A model generated the notes under the pieces. It was given only the letters and a program-made list of their open reading frames with translations, was not told the origin of the DNA and searched no databases. Below, in pieces: positions 25,387-35,755 of a DNA stretch of 64,000 bases; the stretch's first letter is position 1; each line of letters begins with the position of its first letter. A program made the position numbers and the translations under genes. The stretch is from Trujillonella endophytica (GTDB lineage Bacteria; Actinomycetota; Actinomycetes; Mycobacteriales; Geodermatophilaceae): NCBI RefSeq assembly GCF_019799905.1, contig NZ_JABGCI010000001.1, forward strand, positions 682,001 to 746,000, read 5' to 3'.

Positions 25387-26336
25387 CCGCCCAGGCGCTG
25401 AGCGCCCGGCACGTGGGCACGCTCAAGCTCGGCACCCGCGCCAGCCGGCTGGCGACGACGCAGTCGCAGACCGTCGCCGACGCGATCACCGCGGCCACCG
25501 GCGTCCCGGTGGAGCTGGTGCACATCAGCACCGAGGGCGACCGCTCGGCCGCGGCGATCACGCAGCTCGGGGGCACCGGCGTCTTCGTGACCGCCATCCG
25601 CCGCGCGCTGCTCGAGGGCACCGTCGACGTCGCCGTGCACAGCTACAAGGACCTGCCGACCGCCCCGGAGCCGGGGCTGGTGATGGCGGCGATCCCGCCG
25701 CGGGAGGACCCCCGCGACGCCCTCGTGGCGCGCGACGGCCTCACCCTCGGCGAGCTGCCCGCCGGCGCCCGCGTGGGCACCGGCGCCCCCCGCCGGGTCG
25801 CCCAGCTGCGCGCGCTCGGCCTCGGCCTCGAGGTCGTGCCGATCCGCGGCAACGTCGACACCCGGATGGCGCGCGTGGTCCCGGGTGACCTGGACGCCGT
25901 CGTCCTGGCCCGTGCCGGGCTGACCCGGCTGGGCCGGCTGGACACGATCACCGAGACGCTCGACCCGCTGCAGGTGCTCCCCGCGCCGGCCCAGGGCGCG
26001 CTGGCCGTGGAGTGCCGGGCCGACGACGACGCGACCCGCGCGCTGCTGACCCCGCTGGACGACGCCGTCACGCGGGCCTGCGTGCTCGCCGAGCGCACCA
26101 CGCTGGCCACGCTCGAGGCCGGCTGCAGCGCGCCGGTCGCGGCCTACGCCGAGGTCGCCGAGGGCGAGGACGGCCCCGAGCTGTTCCTGCGCGCCTCCGT
26201 GACCGCGCTGGACGGCAGTGACGGCGTCCGCGGCTCGGTCACCGGGCCTCCGGACGACGCCGAGCGGCTCGGCCGGGAGCTCGCCGCCGAGCTGCTCGAC
26301 CGCGGCGCCGCCGAGCTGATGGCCGCCTCCCGGTGA
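25383..26336 (+). CDS. hemC: Hydroxymethylbilane synthase (porphobilinogen deaminase)
   Basis: Polymerises four porphobilinogens to hydroxymethylbilane. 317 aa. [20 protein letters not shown] at the N-terminus; [24 protein letters not shown] with the substrate-binding Arg pair; and the dipyrromethane-cofactor Cys C248 in [13 protein letters not shown]. Starts inside the hemA stop (GTGA). Followed by a 109-bp spacer before hemD, so hemD may also have its own promoter. Confidence 0.96.
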   Translation: MTAQALSARHVGTLKLGTRASRLATTQSQTVADAITAATGVPVELVHISTEGDRSAAAITQLGGTGVFVTAIRRALLEGTVDVAVHSYKDLPTAPEPGLVMAAIPPREDPRDALVARDGLTLGELPAGARVGTGAPRRVAQLRALGLGLEVVPIRGNVDTRMARVVPGDLDAVVLARAGLTRLGRLDTITETLDPLQVLPAPAQGALAVECRADDDATRALLTPLDDAVTRACVLAERTTLATLEAGCSAPVAAYAEVAEGEDGPELFLRASVTALDGSDGVRGSVTGPPDDAERLGRELAAELLDRGAAELMAASR

Positions 26337-26445
26337 GCGCCCCCCTGATCGCACCCACCGCCGGGCACCGCGGCCCGGCACCCCACGAGACCCCAGCACA
26401 CGCCCTCATCAGGGCTGCTCAGACGACATGGAACAGGAGCACGCG

Positions 26446-27993
26446 ATGACGCGCTTCCGCAAGCAGAACGGCGGGACGGCCGGCACGGTCGTCTTCGTCG
26501 GCGCCGGACCGGGCGACCCCGGCATGCTGACCGCCCGGGCGACCGCGGCCCTGGCCGACGCCGACGTCCTCGTCGTCGACGCCGGCGTCGCGCCCGCGGT
26601 CACGGCCGCGGTCCGCGAGAGCCGGCCCGACCTCGAGCCGACGACCGCGACCGGTGAGCCGGACGAGGTCGCCAAGGCCGCCGTCGCCGCGGCGAAGAAG
26701 GGCGACACCGTCGTACGGCTCGTCGCCGGTGACCCCTTCACGTCCGACGCGGTGGTGAAGGAGGTGCTCGCCGTCGGCCGCACCTCGGTGCCGTTCGACG
26801 TCGTGCCCGGCGTCGCCCCGGCCACCGCCGTCCCGGCCTTCGGCGGCGTCGCGCTCGGCGGCACGACCCTCACCGCGGAGCTGGGCGGCACCGCCGACCT
26901 GACGGCGCTGGCCTCGGCCGCACAGGGGCTGGGCGCGCCGCTGGTCCTCACCGGCGACGCCGCGTTCCTGGCCGATGCCGCCATCCGTCTGGTCGAGGGC
27001 GGACTGCCCGGCGCCACCTCCGTCGTCGTCACCGCCGCGGGCTCGACGACCGACCAGAAGAGCGTCGCCGCCAAGCTGGCCGCGGTCGCGGAGAAGACCG
27101 CCGGCCTCGACGCGCTCTCCGGCGCGGTCGTGGTCACGGTCGGCAGCGTCGTCGACAAGCGCGCCAAGCTCTCCTGGTGGGAGAGCCGGCCGCTGTTCGG
27201 CTGGCGGGTGCTCGTGCCCCGCACCAAGGACCAGGCCGGCGACATGAGCGACCGGCTGCGGGCCTACGGCGCGGTGCCGGTCGAGGTGCCGACCATCGCC
27301 GTCGAGCCGCCGCGCAGCCCGGCGCAGATGGACCGCGCCATCAAGGGCCTGGTCACCGGCCGCTACGGCTGGATCGTGTTCACGTCGGTGAACGCCGTGA
27401 AGGCCGTCCGCGAGAAGTTCGCCGAGCTCGGGCTCGACGCCCGCGCCTTCGCCGGCGTGAAGGTGGCCTGCGTGGGCGAGCAGACCGCCGCGGCGGTGCG
27501 GGCCTTCGGCATCGTGCCGGAGCTGCTGCCCACCGGTGAGCAGTCCAGCGAGGGCCTGCTGGCCGACTTCCCGGAGTACGACGACGTCCTCGACCCGATC
27601 GACCGGGTGCTGCTGCCGCGGGCCGACATCGCCACCGAGACCCTCGCCGCGGGGCTCAAGGAGCGCGGCTGGGAGATCGACGACGTCACCGCCTACCGCA
27701 CCGTCCGGGCGGCCCCGCCGCCGGCCGCGGTGCGCGAGGCCATCAAGGGCGGCGGCTTCGACGCGGTGTGCTTCACCTCGTCGAGCACCGTGCGCAACCT
27801 GGTCGGCATCGCCGGCAAGCCGCACGCCAAGACGGTCGTCGCGGTGATCGGCCCCCAGACCGCCGCCACCGCCCAGGAGTTCGGCCTCCGGGTCGACGTC
27901 CAGCCCGACACCGCTGCCGTCGCGCCGCTGGTCGACGCGCTGGCCGCCTTCGCCGAGGCGCGCCGGGCCGAGGAGGAAGGCGGGGGCAGGTGA
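26446..27993 (+). CDS. hemD: Bifunctional uroporphyrinogen-III C-methyltransferase/uroporphyrinogen-III synthase
   Basis: 515 aa fusion. Residues ~14-250 form a SUMT (CobA/CysG-type) domain with VGAGPGDPGMLTARA and VVRLVAGDPFTSDA; several SUMT signature residues differ from CysG, as is usual in actinobacterial fusions, so methyltransferase activity is less certain. Residues ~258-500 are the HemD synthase that inverts ring D (FGWRVLVPRTKDQAGDMSDR, VFTSVNAVKAVREKFAELGL, CFTSSSTVRNLVGIAG). ATG 26446 has AGGAG 6 nt upstream; an in-frame ATG at 26428 has no such site. GTGA overlap with hemB. Confidence 0.92.
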   Translation: MTRFRKQNGGTAGTVVFVGAGPGDPGMLTARATAALADADVLVVDAGVAPAVTAAVRESRPDLEPTTATGEPDEVAKAAVAAAKKGDTVVRLVAGDPFTSDAVVKEVLAVGRTSVPFDVVPGVAPATAVPAFGGVALGGTTLTAELGGTADLTALASAAQGLGAPLVLTGDAAFLADAAIRLVEGGLPGATSVVVTAAGSTTDQKSVAAKLAAVAEKTAGLDALSGAVVVTVGSVVDKRAKLSWWESRPLFGWRVLVPRTKDQAGDMSDRLRAYGAVPVEVPTIAVEPPRSPAQMDRAIKGLVTGRYGWIVFTSVNAVKAVREKFAELGLDARAFAGVKVACVGEQTAAAVRAFGIVPELLPTGEQSSEGLLADFPEYDDVLDPIDRVLLPRADIATETLAAGLKERGWEIDDVTAYRTVRAAPPPAAVREAIKGGGFDAVCFTSSSTVRNLVGIAGKPHAKTVVAVIGPQTAATAQEFGLRVDVQPDTAAVAPLVDALAAFAEARRAEEEGGGR

Positions 27994-28985
27994 CGTCCGG
28001 AGGCTCCCACCCGGGCTTCGCGCGCGGGCGCCGGCTGCGGTCGACGCCCGCGCTGCGGCGGCTGACCGCCCAGACGCGGCTGTCACCGGCGGACCTCGTG
28101 CTGCCGGTGTTCGTCAAGGAGGGCATCGACTCCCCGCGGCCGATCACCTCCATGCCCGGCGTCGTCCAGCACACCCAGGACTCGGTGCGCAAGGCCGCGC
28201 ACGAGGCCGCCGAGGCCGGCATCAGCGGGCTGATCCTCTTCGGGATCCCCGCGGACAAGGACCCGGTGGGCTCGCAGGCCGACGCCGCCGACGGCGTGGT
28301 CAACGTCGCCCTGCAGCAGCTGCGCTCCGACCTCGGCGACGAGCTGGTGCTCATGGCCGACCTCTGCCTGTGCGAGTACACCGACCACGGGCACTGCGGC
28401 GTGGTCACGCCCGCGGGCGTCGTCGACAACGACCCGACGCTGGACCGCTACGCCGCGGTGGCGCTCGCCCAGGCCCAGGCCGGCGCCCACGTGATCGCCC
28501 CCAGCGGGATGATGGACGGGCAGGTCGCGGCGATCCGCCGGGCGCTGGACGGCGGCGGGTACGGCGAGCTGCCGGTGCTGGCCTACGCGGCGAAGTACGC
28601 CTCCTGCTTCTACGGCCCGTTCCGCGAGGCCGCCGAGGGCGCTCCGCAGTTCGGCGACCGCTCGACCTACCAGATGGACCCGCCGAACGCCGACGAGGCG
28701 CTGCGGGAGGTCGAGCAGGACCTCGCCGAGGGCGCCGACGCGGTGATGGTGAAGCCGGCACTGGCCTATCTCGACATCATCGCGCGGGTCGCCGACGAGG
28801 TCCGGGTGCCGGTGAGCGCCTACCAGGTCAGCGGGGAGTACGCGATGGTCGAGGCCGCCGCCGCCAACGGCTGGGTGGACCGCGAGCGGGCGATCCTGGA
28901 GACGCTGACCGCGATCCGCCGCGCCGGTGCGAGCTCGGTGCTGACCTACTGGGCGGTCGAGGCCGCCCGCCTCCTCCGCCGCTGA
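27990..28985 (+). CDS. hemB: Delta-aminolevulinic acid dehydratase (porphobilinogen synthase)
   Basis: Condenses two 5-aminolevulinates to porphobilinogen. 331 aa TIM barrel. DLCLCEYTDHGHCGV holds the Cys triad of zinc-dependent enzymes; Schiff-base lysines lie in AYAAKYASCFYGPFREA and AVMVKPALAYLD. GTG 27990 overlaps the hemD stop. Operon order rex-hemA-hemC-hemD-hemB as in Streptomyces and mycobacteria. Confidence 0.95.
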   Translation: MTSGGSHPGFARGRRLRSTPALRRLTAQTRLSPADLVLPVFVKEGIDSPRPITSMPGVVQHTQDSVRKAAHEAAEAGISGLILFGIPADKDPVGSQADAADGVVNVALQQLRSDLGDELVLMADLCLCEYTDHGHCGVVTPAGVVDNDPTLDRYAAVALAQAQAGAHVIAPSGMMDGQVAAIRRALDGGGYGELPVLAYAAKYASCFYGPFREAAEGAPQFGDRSTYQMDPPNADEALREVEQDLAEGADAVMVKPALAYLDIIARVADEVRVPVSAYQVSGEYAMVEAAAANGWVDRERAILETLTAIRRAGASSVLTYWAVEAARLLRR

Positions 28986-29007
28986 CGGCCGGAGACCCGC
29001 AGCGCTG

Positions 29008-29547
29008 ATGGAGCACGTCGAGCCCGGGGGCTCCTGGCAGCCGTTCTGGCTGGTCGCCGGGGCCCTCGGGCTGCTGCTCGTCATGGACCTGGTGCTGCCC
29101 GGCCCGGACGTGCCGCCGCTGCTGTGGGCGCTGGCGCTGGTCGCCGTCCTCGGCATCGTCGCCGCCGGGGTGCTGTCGGCCCGGCGGATCTGGACGGTGC
29201 GGGTCGGCCCGGGGGACGACGGCGCCGCACCGGTGCTGTCGGTGGGCCGCGAGCGGGTGCCGCTGGCCGACGTCGACACCGGCCACCTGGAGGCGGTGCG
29301 CGAGGGCGAGGCGGGCGTCGACGCAGGTGCCCCGGTGCTCGGCGGCGGCTGGTCGCTGCCCCGGGGGCGGACCGGCCTGCCCCTGCGGCTGACCGACGGG
29401 CGGACCGTCCTCGTGCCGACCCGGGACCCGGCCGCGCTCGCCCGCGCGCTGCTGGCCGCGGCGCCCGGCGGGCGGGACGGGACCGGATCCGGTGAGACGG
29501 GGGCCTCACCCGGCTCCCCCGGTACGGAGGGGACACTGGGGTCGTGA
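29008..29547 (+). CDS. Two-helix membrane protein (Rv0513 position)
   Basis: 179 aa. Two N-terminal membrane segments (about 12-32 [19 protein letters not shown] and 37-57 [19 protein letters not shown]), then a soluble domain with [33 protein letters not shown] and [20 protein letters not shown], a layout similar to DUF3093-type proteins. Lies between hemB and hemL and overlaps hemL by 4 bp, so it belongs to the heme operon. Function unknown. Confidence 0.8.
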   Translation: MEHVEPGGSWQPFWLVAGALGLLLVMDLVLPGPDVPPLLWALALVAVLGIVAAGVLSARRIWTVRVGPGDDGAAPVLSVGRERVPLADVDTGHLEAVREGEAGVDAGAPVLGGGWSLPRGRTGLPLRLTDGRTVLVPTRDPAALARALLAAAPGGRDGTGSGETGASPGSPGTEGTLGS

Positions 29548-30923
29548 CCTCGCAGGACAGATCCGTCTACAGCTACGAGGCCCCGGTCTCCGCCGAGCTC
29601 TTCGCCCGCGGTCAGCGGGTGACACCGGGCGGGGTGAACAGCCCGGTCCGCGCGTTCCGCGCCGTCGGCGGCACCCCCCGCTTCATGGCCTCCGGCCAGG
29701 GGCCCTGGATCACCGACGCCGACGGCCGCCGCTACGTGGACCTCGTCGCCTCGTGGGGGCCGCTGATCCTCGGCCACGCGCACCCCGCCGTGGTGGAGGC
29801 CGTCACCGCCGCCGCCCGCCGCGGGACCTCGTTCGGCGCGCCGACCGAGGGCGAGCTCGACCTCGCCGACGAGATCATCGCCCGCATGCCGCCGGTCGAG
29901 CGCGTGCGGCTGGTGAACTCCGGCACCGAGGCCGTGCTGTCGGCGATCCGGCTGGCCCGCGGCGCCACCGGCCGCCGGCTGGTCGTGAAGTTCGCCGGCT
30001 GCTACCACGGTCACGTCGACGCGCTGCTGGCCTCGGCCGGCTCCGGCGTGGCCACCCTCGGCCTGCCCGACACCCCCGGGGTCACCACGGGCGCGGCGGC
30101 GGACACGGTCGTCCTGCCCTACAACGACGTCGCCGCGGTCGAGGCCGTGTTCGCCGAGCGCGGGGCCGACGTCGCCTGCGTCATCAGCGAGGCCGCGCCG
30201 GGCAACATGGGCGTCGTCCCGCCCCTGGCCGGCTTCAACGCCGAGCTGCGCCGGATCACCGCCGCGCACGGCGCCCTCCTCGCGCTCGACGAGGTCATGA
30301 CCGGCTTCCGGGTGTCCCGGTCGGGCTGGTACGGCCTGGACCCGGTGGACGCCGACCTGTTCACCTTCGGCAAGGTCATGGGCGGGGGACTGCCGGCCGC
30401 GGCGTTCGGCGGCCGCGCCGACCTGATGTCCCAGCTGGCGCCGTCCGGGCCGGTCTACCAGGCGGGCACGCTGTCGGGGAACCCGGTCGCCGTCGCCGCC
30501 GGCCTGACCACGCTGCGGCTGTGCACCGACGAGGTCTACGCCCGGTGCGACGAGGTGGCGGTGACCCTGCGCGGGGCAGCCAGCGCCGCCCTGTTCGCCG
30601 CGGGCGTGCCGCACCGCGTGCAGCAGGCGGGGTCGATGTTCTCGGTGTTCTTCGTGCCCGACGACCGGCAGGTGTGCGACTTCGACGACGCGCGCAGCCA
30701 GGAGACGTTCCGCTACACCGCCTTCTTCCACGCGATGCTCAGCCGGGGCGTGTACCTGCCGCCGTCGGCGTTCGAGGCCTGGTTCGTCAGCGCCGCGCTG
30801 GACGACGCGGCCGTCGAGCACGTGCTCGACGCGCTGCCCGCCGCCGCCCGGGCCGCGGCCGAGGCCGGCCCGGACGACGCGCCTCGGACCACCGGCCAGG
30901 ACCCGAGCGAGGTCAGCACCTGA
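29544..30923 (+). CDS. hemL: Glutamate-1-semialdehyde 2,1-aminomutase
   Basis: PLP enzyme converting glutamate-1-semialdehyde to 5-aminolevulinate, completing the C5 route started by HemA. 459 aa. [13 protein letters not shown] near the N-terminus; [23 protein letters not shown] Lys K277 in [18 protein letters not shown]. The C-terminal ~25 residues are a low-complexity extension. GTG start in the preceding gene; TGATG junction to the next gene. Confidence 0.96.
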   Translation: MTSQDRSVYSYEAPVSAELFARGQRVTPGGVNSPVRAFRAVGGTPRFMASGQGPWITDADGRRYVDLVASWGPLILGHAHPAVVEAVTAAARRGTSFGAPTEGELDLADEIIARMPPVERVRLVNSGTEAVLSAIRLARGATGRRLVVKFAGCYHGHVDALLASAGSGVATLGLPDTPGVTTGAAADTVVLPYNDVAAVEAVFAERGADVACVISEAAPGNMGVVPPLAGFNAELRRITAAHGALLALDEVMTGFRVSRSGWYGLDPVDADLFTFGKVMGGGLPAAAFGGRADLMSQLAPSGPVYQAGTLSGNPVAVAAGLTTLRLCTDEVYARCDEVAVTLRGAASAALFAAGVPHRVQQAGSMFSVFFVPDDRQVCDFDDARSQETFRYTAFFHAMLSRGVYLPPSAFEAWFVSAALDDAAVEHVLDALPAAARAAAEAGPDDAPRTTGQDPSEVST

Positions 30924-31570
30924 TGAGCGAGACCACCGTCGTCCACCTCCTGCGCCACGGCGAGGTGCACAACCCCGCGAAGGTGCTCTACGGCCGGCTG
31001 CCCGGCTACCGGCTGTCGACCGCCGGCGAGGAGATGGCGCGCGACGCCGCCCGGTGGTTCAGCGGCGTGGCCGCCGATCCGGTGATCACGCACCTGGTGG
31101 CGAGCCCCCTGGAGCGCGCGCAGCAGACGGCCGCCCCGATCGCCGAGGCGCTCGACCTGCCGATCGCGACCGACGACCGGTTGATCGAGGCGGCCAGCGA
31201 CTTCGAGGGGCTGCGGGTGGCCGTCGGTGACGGCGCGCTGCGCGACCCGCGGCACTGGTGGAAGCTGCGCAACCCCTTCCGGCCCTCCTGGGGCGAGCCC
31301 TACGTCGAGATCGCCGCCCGGATGCTGCGCGCGGTCGAGGCGGCCCGCGACGCCGCCCGCGGCTCGGCGGCGGTCTGCGTCAGCCACCAGCTGCCGATCT
31401 GGACCCTGCGGCTGCACCTGGAGGGCCGCAGCTACGTGCACGACCCGCGCCGCCGGGAGTGCGCGCTGGCCAGCGTCACGTCGGTGACGTTCGACGGGGA
31501 CCGGTTCGCGGGTGTGACCTACGCCGAGCCCGCCGGTGCCACCGATCCGGACGCGGTGCCGGGCGCATGA
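30923..31570 (+). CDS. Histidine phosphatase family protein
   Basis: 215 aa, phosphoglycerate-mutase-like fold. RHG motif VHLLRHGEVHNPAKVLYGR with the catalytic His near residue 12, VASPLERAQQTAAPIAEAL, and the second His in AVCVSHQLPIWTLRLHL. Same place as Rv0525, between hemL and the cytochrome c maturation genes. Substrate unknown; phosphatase rather than mutase is likely. ATGA overlap with the TlpA-like gene. Confidence 0.9.
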   Translation: MSETTVVHLLRHGEVHNPAKVLYGRLPGYRLSTAGEEMARDAARWFSGVAADPVITHLVASPLERAQQTAAPIAEALDLPIATDDRLIEAASDFEGLRVAVGDGALRDPRHWWKLRNPFRPSWGEPYVEIAARMLRAVEAARDAARGSAAVCVSHQLPIWTLRLHLEGRSYVHDPRRRECALASVTSVTFDGDRFAGVTYAEPAGATDPDAVPGA

Positions 31571-32214
31571 CCACCCGACGAAGCCACCCCACGACGTTGC
31601 TCCGCTCCGCTGGCGCTCCACGCTCCCGCGGAGGTCCCGGGAGGCGACTGGTCCCAGCGCTGCTGGCGGGGCTGCTGTTCGCCGCCGGGTGCACGACCGG
31701 CGAGGGCTCGGCGGTCGACGTCAACAACGGCGGCGAGTTCCGCTTCGTGGCCGGGACGCCGTCCGGTGAGGTCATCCCCGAGAGCGACCGGGCGACGGCG
31801 CCCGAGTTCCGCGGGGAGCTGCTGGACGGCAGCGACTTCGACTCGGCCGACCTCTCCGGGGACATCGCCGTCCTCAACTTCTGGGCCTCCTGGTGCGGGC
31901 CGTGCCGCACGGAGACGCCGGCGTTCCAGGAGGTCTACGCCGAGGTCCGCGACGAGGGCGTCCAGCTGCTGGGGCTGAACGTCAAGGACGACGAGCAGCT
32001 CGCGACGGCCTTCCTCGAGCGCTACGGCGTCGAGTTCCCGTCGCTGTTCGACCCCCGGAGCGAGGTGGCGCTGGCCTTCCGGGACTTCCCCGCCAATGCC
32101 GTCCCGTCCACGATCGTGCTCGACCGGCAGGGCCGGGTCGCCGCCGTGTACACCGCGGAGATCACCGGCGAGGACCTGCGCGCCGTGATCGACCGGCTCC
32201 TCGGGGAGAGCTGA
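31567..32214 (+). CDS. TlpA/ResA-like thiol-disulfide oxidoreductase lipoprotein
   Basis: 215 aa. Arg-rich n-region, hydrophobic core and lipobox-like AAGC with C42 (the -3 position is Ala instead of Leu). Thioredoxin domain with active site WCGPC (C110, C113) in NFWASWCGPCRTETPAF and cis-Pro FPANAVPSTIVLD. It would reduce apocytochrome c haem-binding Cys outside the membrane with electrons from CcdA. Placed directly before ccdA-resB-ccsB (Rv0526-Rv0529 order). Confidence 0.92.
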   Translation: MTTRRSHPTTLLRSAGAPRSRGGPGRRLVPALLAGLLFAAGCTTGEGSAVDVNNGGEFRFVAGTPSGEVIPESDRATAPEFRGELLDGSDFDSADLSGDIAVLNFWASWCGPCRTETPAFQEVYAEVRDEGVQLLGLNVKDDEQLATAFLERYGVEFPSLFDPRSEVALAFRDFPANAVPSTIVLDRQGRVAAVYTAEITGEDLRAVIDRLLGES

Positions 32215-32215
32215 C

Positions 32216-33031
32216 GTGGGGGAGACCTTCAGCGGCCTGGTCACCGACGGCCCCCTCCTCGTGGCCGCGGCCGTCGCGGCCCTGGTCGGGCTGATCAGCT
32301 TCGCCTCGCCGTGCGTGCTGCCGCTCGTGCCCGGCTACCTCTCCTACGTCGCCGGCCTCGCCGGTACGGGCACCCGCACGCAGGACGACGGGTCCGCGGT
32401 CGCCGGCGGGTCGACCGCCACGGCCACGCTGGCCGACGAGCGCACCGGCCGGCGGCAGATGGTCCTCGGTGCCGTGCTCTTCGTGCTGGGCTTCACCGCG
32501 GTGTTCGTCGCGCTGGGCACGGCGGCGGGCAGCCTCGGCCGCCTGCTGCTCGTGCACGACGACGTCATCACCCGGGTCATGGGCGTCGTGGTGATCGTCG
32601 TCGGCCTGGGCTTCCTCGGCTGGCTGCCCCTCCTGCAGCGCACCAAGCGGCTGTCGCTGCGGCCGGCCACCGGCCTGGTCGGCGCGCCGCTGCTCGGCGT
32701 CGTCTTCGGGCTGGGCTGGACGCCGTGCCTGGGGCCGACGCTGGGTGCCGTCCTGAGCCTCGCCTACGCCGAGGGCACCGCCGGCCGCGGCGCCTTCCTC
32801 TCGGTCGCGTACTGCATCGGCCTCGGCGTGCCCTTCGTGCTGGTGGCGCTCGGCGCGCGCTGGGCGCTGGGGGCCACGTCGTTCCTGCGCCGGCACGCCC
32901 GGGGCGTGACGCGGGTCGGCGGGGCGCTGCTCGTGCTCGTCGGCCTCCTGCTGGTGACCGGCGCGTGGTCGGAGATGATGATCTGGCTGCGCTCGTGGGC
33001 GGCCGCCACCGGGATCGGGTCGTCGCTGTGA
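32216..33031 (+). CDS. ccdA: Cytochrome c biogenesis protein CcdA
   Basis: 271 aa, six membrane helices. Carries reducing equivalents across the membrane. Redox Cys in SFASPCVLPLVPGYLSYVAG (helix 1) and LGWTPCLGPTLGAVLSLAYA (helix 4). A polar loop of ~35 residues follows helix 1. GTG 32216 is two bases after the previous stop; overlaps resB by 4 bp. Confidence 0.94.
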   Translation: MGETFSGLVTDGPLLVAAAVAALVGLISFASPCVLPLVPGYLSYVAGLAGTGTRTQDDGSAVAGGSTATATLADERTGRRQMVLGAVLFVLGFTAVFVALGTAAGSLGRLLLVHDDVITRVMGVVVIVVGLGFLGWLPLLQRTKRLSLRPATGLVGAPLLGVVFGLGWTPCLGPTLGAVLSLAYAEGTAGRGAFLSVAYCIGLGVPFVLVALGARWALGATSFLRRHARGVTRVGGALLVLVGLLLVTGAWSEMMIWLRSWAAATGIGSSL

Positions 33032-34671
33032 CCGTCACCGCCCCGCCGCGCGAGGCCCCTGCCCCGCCGCCGCCCGCCCGGCCGTCGGCCGGCCGGAGGG
33101 CGTGGAGCCTGTGGCTGCGCTGGTGGCGCCGGCTCACCGCGATGCGGACGGCGATCATCCTGCTGTTCCTGCTGGCGCTGGCGGCCATCCCGGGGTCGCT
33201 GCTGCCGCAGCGCTCGCTGTCGCAGACCAACGTCGCCCGGTACTTCGCCGACCACCCGACGCTGGCGCCGGTGCTCGACCGCTTCTACCTGTTCGACGTC
33301 TTCAGCTCGCCGTGGTTCGCCGCGGTCTACCTGCTGCTGTTCGTCTCCCTCGTCGGCTGCGTGCTCCCGCGCGCCGCGGAGCACGCCCGGGCGCTGCGGA
33401 CGCCGCCGCCGGCGGCCCCGCGGAACCTGCTCCGGCTCCCGGACTCCGCCCGGCTGGACACCCCGCTCGACGGCCCGGCCGCCCTCGACACCGTCGACGA
33501 GGAGCTGCGGGTGCGGCGCTACCGCGTCGTCCGCCGCGAGGGCCCGGCCGGTAGGGAGCTCTCGGCGGAGAAGGGGTACGCCAAGGAGGCCGGCAACCTG
33601 CTGTTCCACCTCTCCCTGGTGGCCCTGCTCGTGGCGCTGGCCGGCGGCAAGCTGTGGGGCTACGAGGGCAGCGTCCTGGTCACCGAGGGGCGGGGCTTCT
33701 GCAACGCCTTCCAGCAGTACGACACCTACTCCGCCGGCCCGCTCGTGGAGGGCGGCGACCTGAGCCAGCTGTGCATCGACCTCGACGACTTCCGCGCCGA
33801 GTACGAGACGGACCTCACCGCGGCCTCGTTCCGCGCCGACATCCGGTTCGGCGGGCCGGGCGAGGAGGGCCGGCGGGAGACGATCGGCGTCAACGACCCG
33901 CTGCGCGTCGACGGCGACCGGGTCTACGTCACCGGCCACGGCTACGCGCCGCGCTTCACCATCACCACCCCCACCGGGCAGACCTTCGAGGACCTCTCGG
34001 CGCCGTTCCTCCCGACCGACCAGGCCACGATGGGCAGCGAGGGCGCGCTGAAGCTGCCCGACCTGGGCGCCGACGCGGAGTCCCAGCTGGCCATCCGGGG
34101 CTTCTTCGCGCCGACCGGCGTGGTGCAGAACGGCATCCTCACCAGCGTCGACCCGCGGCCGCTCGAGCCGCGGGTGGCGATCCAGGCCTTCCAGGGCTAT
34201 CTCGGCCTGGACACCGGCCGACCGCAGTCGGTGTACGCGATCGACCAGGAGCAGATCGACCGCGGGGCGCTGAGCCAGGTCGGCTCGGCCAACCTCGCCG
34301 TGGGCGAGACGCTGACCCTGCCCGACGGCACGGCCGTCACGTTCACCGGCTACACGCAGTTCGCCGCGCTCCAGCTGTCGCACGACCCCGGGCAGGTGTG
34401 GGTCCTCGGGGCCGCCATCGCCGTCCTGGTCGGGCTGCTGGGCATGCTCCTGCTCCGCCGTGAGCGGGTCTTCGCCCGCGTCGGCCCCGGTACGGACGGC
34501 GGCGGTACCGTGCTGACCGTCGGCTCGTTGACGCGAGGCGGTGGCGAGGGCGGCGAGCGCTTCACGGCGCTGACCGACGACCTGCGGGCCGCCCTGGCCG
34601 CCCGCGTCCCCGCACGACCGACCCCGCCGGCCGGCGGGGCCCCCTCGGACCCGGAGGTCCCCACCCCGTGA
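33028..34671 (+). CDS. resB: Cytochrome c biogenesis protein ResB
   Basis: 547 aa. System II haem-handling protein, partner of CcsB. Three N-terminal membrane helices (MRTAIILLFLLALAAIPGSL, FAAVYLLLFVSLVGCVL, LFHLSLVALLVALAGGKLWG), a large extracytoplasmic domain (about 215-445) with EGRGFCNAFQQYDTYSAG, and a fourth helix VWVLGAAIAVLVGLLGMLLL near 460. The cytoplasmic tail is Gly/Pro-rich. GTG 33028 overlaps ccdA; overlaps ccsB by 4 bp. Confidence 0.93.
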   Translation: MTVTAPPREAPAPPPPARPSAGRRAWSLWLRWWRRLTAMRTAIILLFLLALAAIPGSLLPQRSLSQTNVARYFADHPTLAPVLDRFYLFDVFSSPWFAAVYLLLFVSLVGCVLPRAAEHARALRTPPPAAPRNLLRLPDSARLDTPLDGPAALDTVDEELRVRRYRVVRREGPAGRELSAEKGYAKEAGNLLFHLSLVALLVALAGGKLWGYEGSVLVTEGRGFCNAFQQYDTYSAGPLVEGGDLSQLCIDLDDFRAEYETDLTAASFRADIRFGGPGEEGRRETIGVNDPLRVDGDRVYVTGHGYAPRFTITTPTGQTFEDLSAPFLPTDQATMGSEGALKLPDLGADAESQLAIRGFFAPTGVVQNGILTSVDPRPLEPRVAIQAFQGYLGLDTGRPQSVYAIDQEQIDRGALSQVGSANLAVGETLTLPDGTAVTFTGYTQFAALQLSHDPGQVWVLGAAIAVLVGLLGMLLLRRERVFARVGPGTDGGGTVLTVGSLTRGGGEGGERFTALTDDLRAALAARVPARPTPPAGGAPSDPEVPTP

Positions 34672-35630
34672 CCGTCGACACCACCCTGGCCGACCTCTCG
34701 GACGCCCTGTTCTCCGTCACCGTCGGCCTGTACTCGCTGGCGGTCATCGCCTACTGCGCCCAGCTGGCGTTCGGCCGGCGCCCGGCCGTCCGGCGCGAGC
34801 TCGTCGGCGCCGGGGCGCCGGTCGGGCCCCCGGCCGACGACGTCCCGGTGACGGAGCCCAGGAGCGTCCGCCGCTACGGCATGGCCGCGATGGCCCTGAC
34901 CGCGCTGGGTGCCCTCACGCACCTCGGGGTCCTGCTGTTCCGCGGACTGGCCACCGACCGGCTGCCGTGGGGCAACATGTACGAGTTCGCGACCGGGGTG
35001 GTGCTCGTCGCGGTGGTGGCCTTCGCCGTCCTCGCGGTGCGCCGGCCGGCGCTGCGGCACCTCGGCGTCTTCGTCCTCGGCCCGGTCGTGCTGGCCATGG
35101 TGGCCATCGGCCTCTTCCTCTACGCCGAGGCCGGTCCCCTGGTGGCCGCGCTGCGCTCGAGCTGGCTGGCCGTCCACGTCTCCACGGCGATCCTGGGCTT
35201 CGGCATCTTCTTCGTCAGCGGGATCGCCAGCGTGATGTACCTGCTGCGCCTGCGCCACGACGCCCGGGTCGCCGCGGGCACGGCAGCCCCGGGGGGCCTG
35301 CTGGACCGGCTGCCCGCGCCGGCCGCCATCGACCGGGTGGCGCACCGCACCGCCGTGTTCGGCTTCCCGATCTGGACCTTCGCGGTCATCGCCGGCGCCA
35401 TCTGGGCCGAGAGCGCCTGGGGCCGCTTCTGGGGGTGGGACCCCAAGGAGACCTGGGCGTTCATCGCGTGGGTCGTCTACGCCGCCTACCTGCACGCCCG
35501 CTCGACCGCGGGCTGGCGGGGCGGGCCGGCCGCCTGGGTCAACGTCGTCGGCCTGGGCGTCATGGTCTTCAACCTGCTCTACGTGAACATGGTGTCCACC
35601 GGGCTGCACAGCTACGCCGGCGTCAACTGA
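34668..35630 (+). CDS. ccsB: Cytochrome c biogenesis protein CcsB (CcsA family)
   Basis: 320 aa, about eight membrane helices. Haem delivery and ligation with ResB on the outer face of the membrane. Signature tryptophan-rich WGRFWGWDPKETWAFIAWV, with conserved His residues nearby (YLHARS, HTAVF-type loops, LHSYAGVN at the C-terminus). Last gene of the heme-to-cytochrome c series; the transcript probably ends in the following ~125 bp. Confidence 0.94.
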   Translation: MTVDTTLADLSDALFSVTVGLYSLAVIAYCAQLAFGRRPAVRRELVGAGAPVGPPADDVPVTEPRSVRRYGMAAMALTALGALTHLGVLLFRGLATDRLPWGNMYEFATGVVLVAVVAFAVLAVRRPALRHLGVFVLGPVVLAMVAIGLFLYAEAGPLVAALRSSWLAVHVSTAILGFGIFFVSGIASVMYLLRLRHDARVAAGTAAPGGLLDRLPAPAAIDRVAHRTAVFGFPIWTFAVIAGAIWAESAWGRFWGWDPKETWAFIAWVVYAAYLHARSTAGWRGGPAAWVNVVGLGVMVFNLLYVNMVSTGLHSYAGVN

Positions 35631-35755
35631 CGCCGGACCCCGTCCTCCGATCGGGCGGGGTGAGCGCCGGGACGCGGGACCGCCTCGTCACTCCGGGTGA
35701 CGAGAACACGGTCGGGGGACGTCGACGGGTGACGGAGCCCCCGGTTCGTGCTGGG

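Noticed and set aside
31567..31690. A palindromic repeat remnant inside the TlpA-like N-terminus (gctccgctccgctggcgctcc)
   Set aside because: Lacks the family ends and the CCCCCAC block; only the GC-rich centre is loosely similar.
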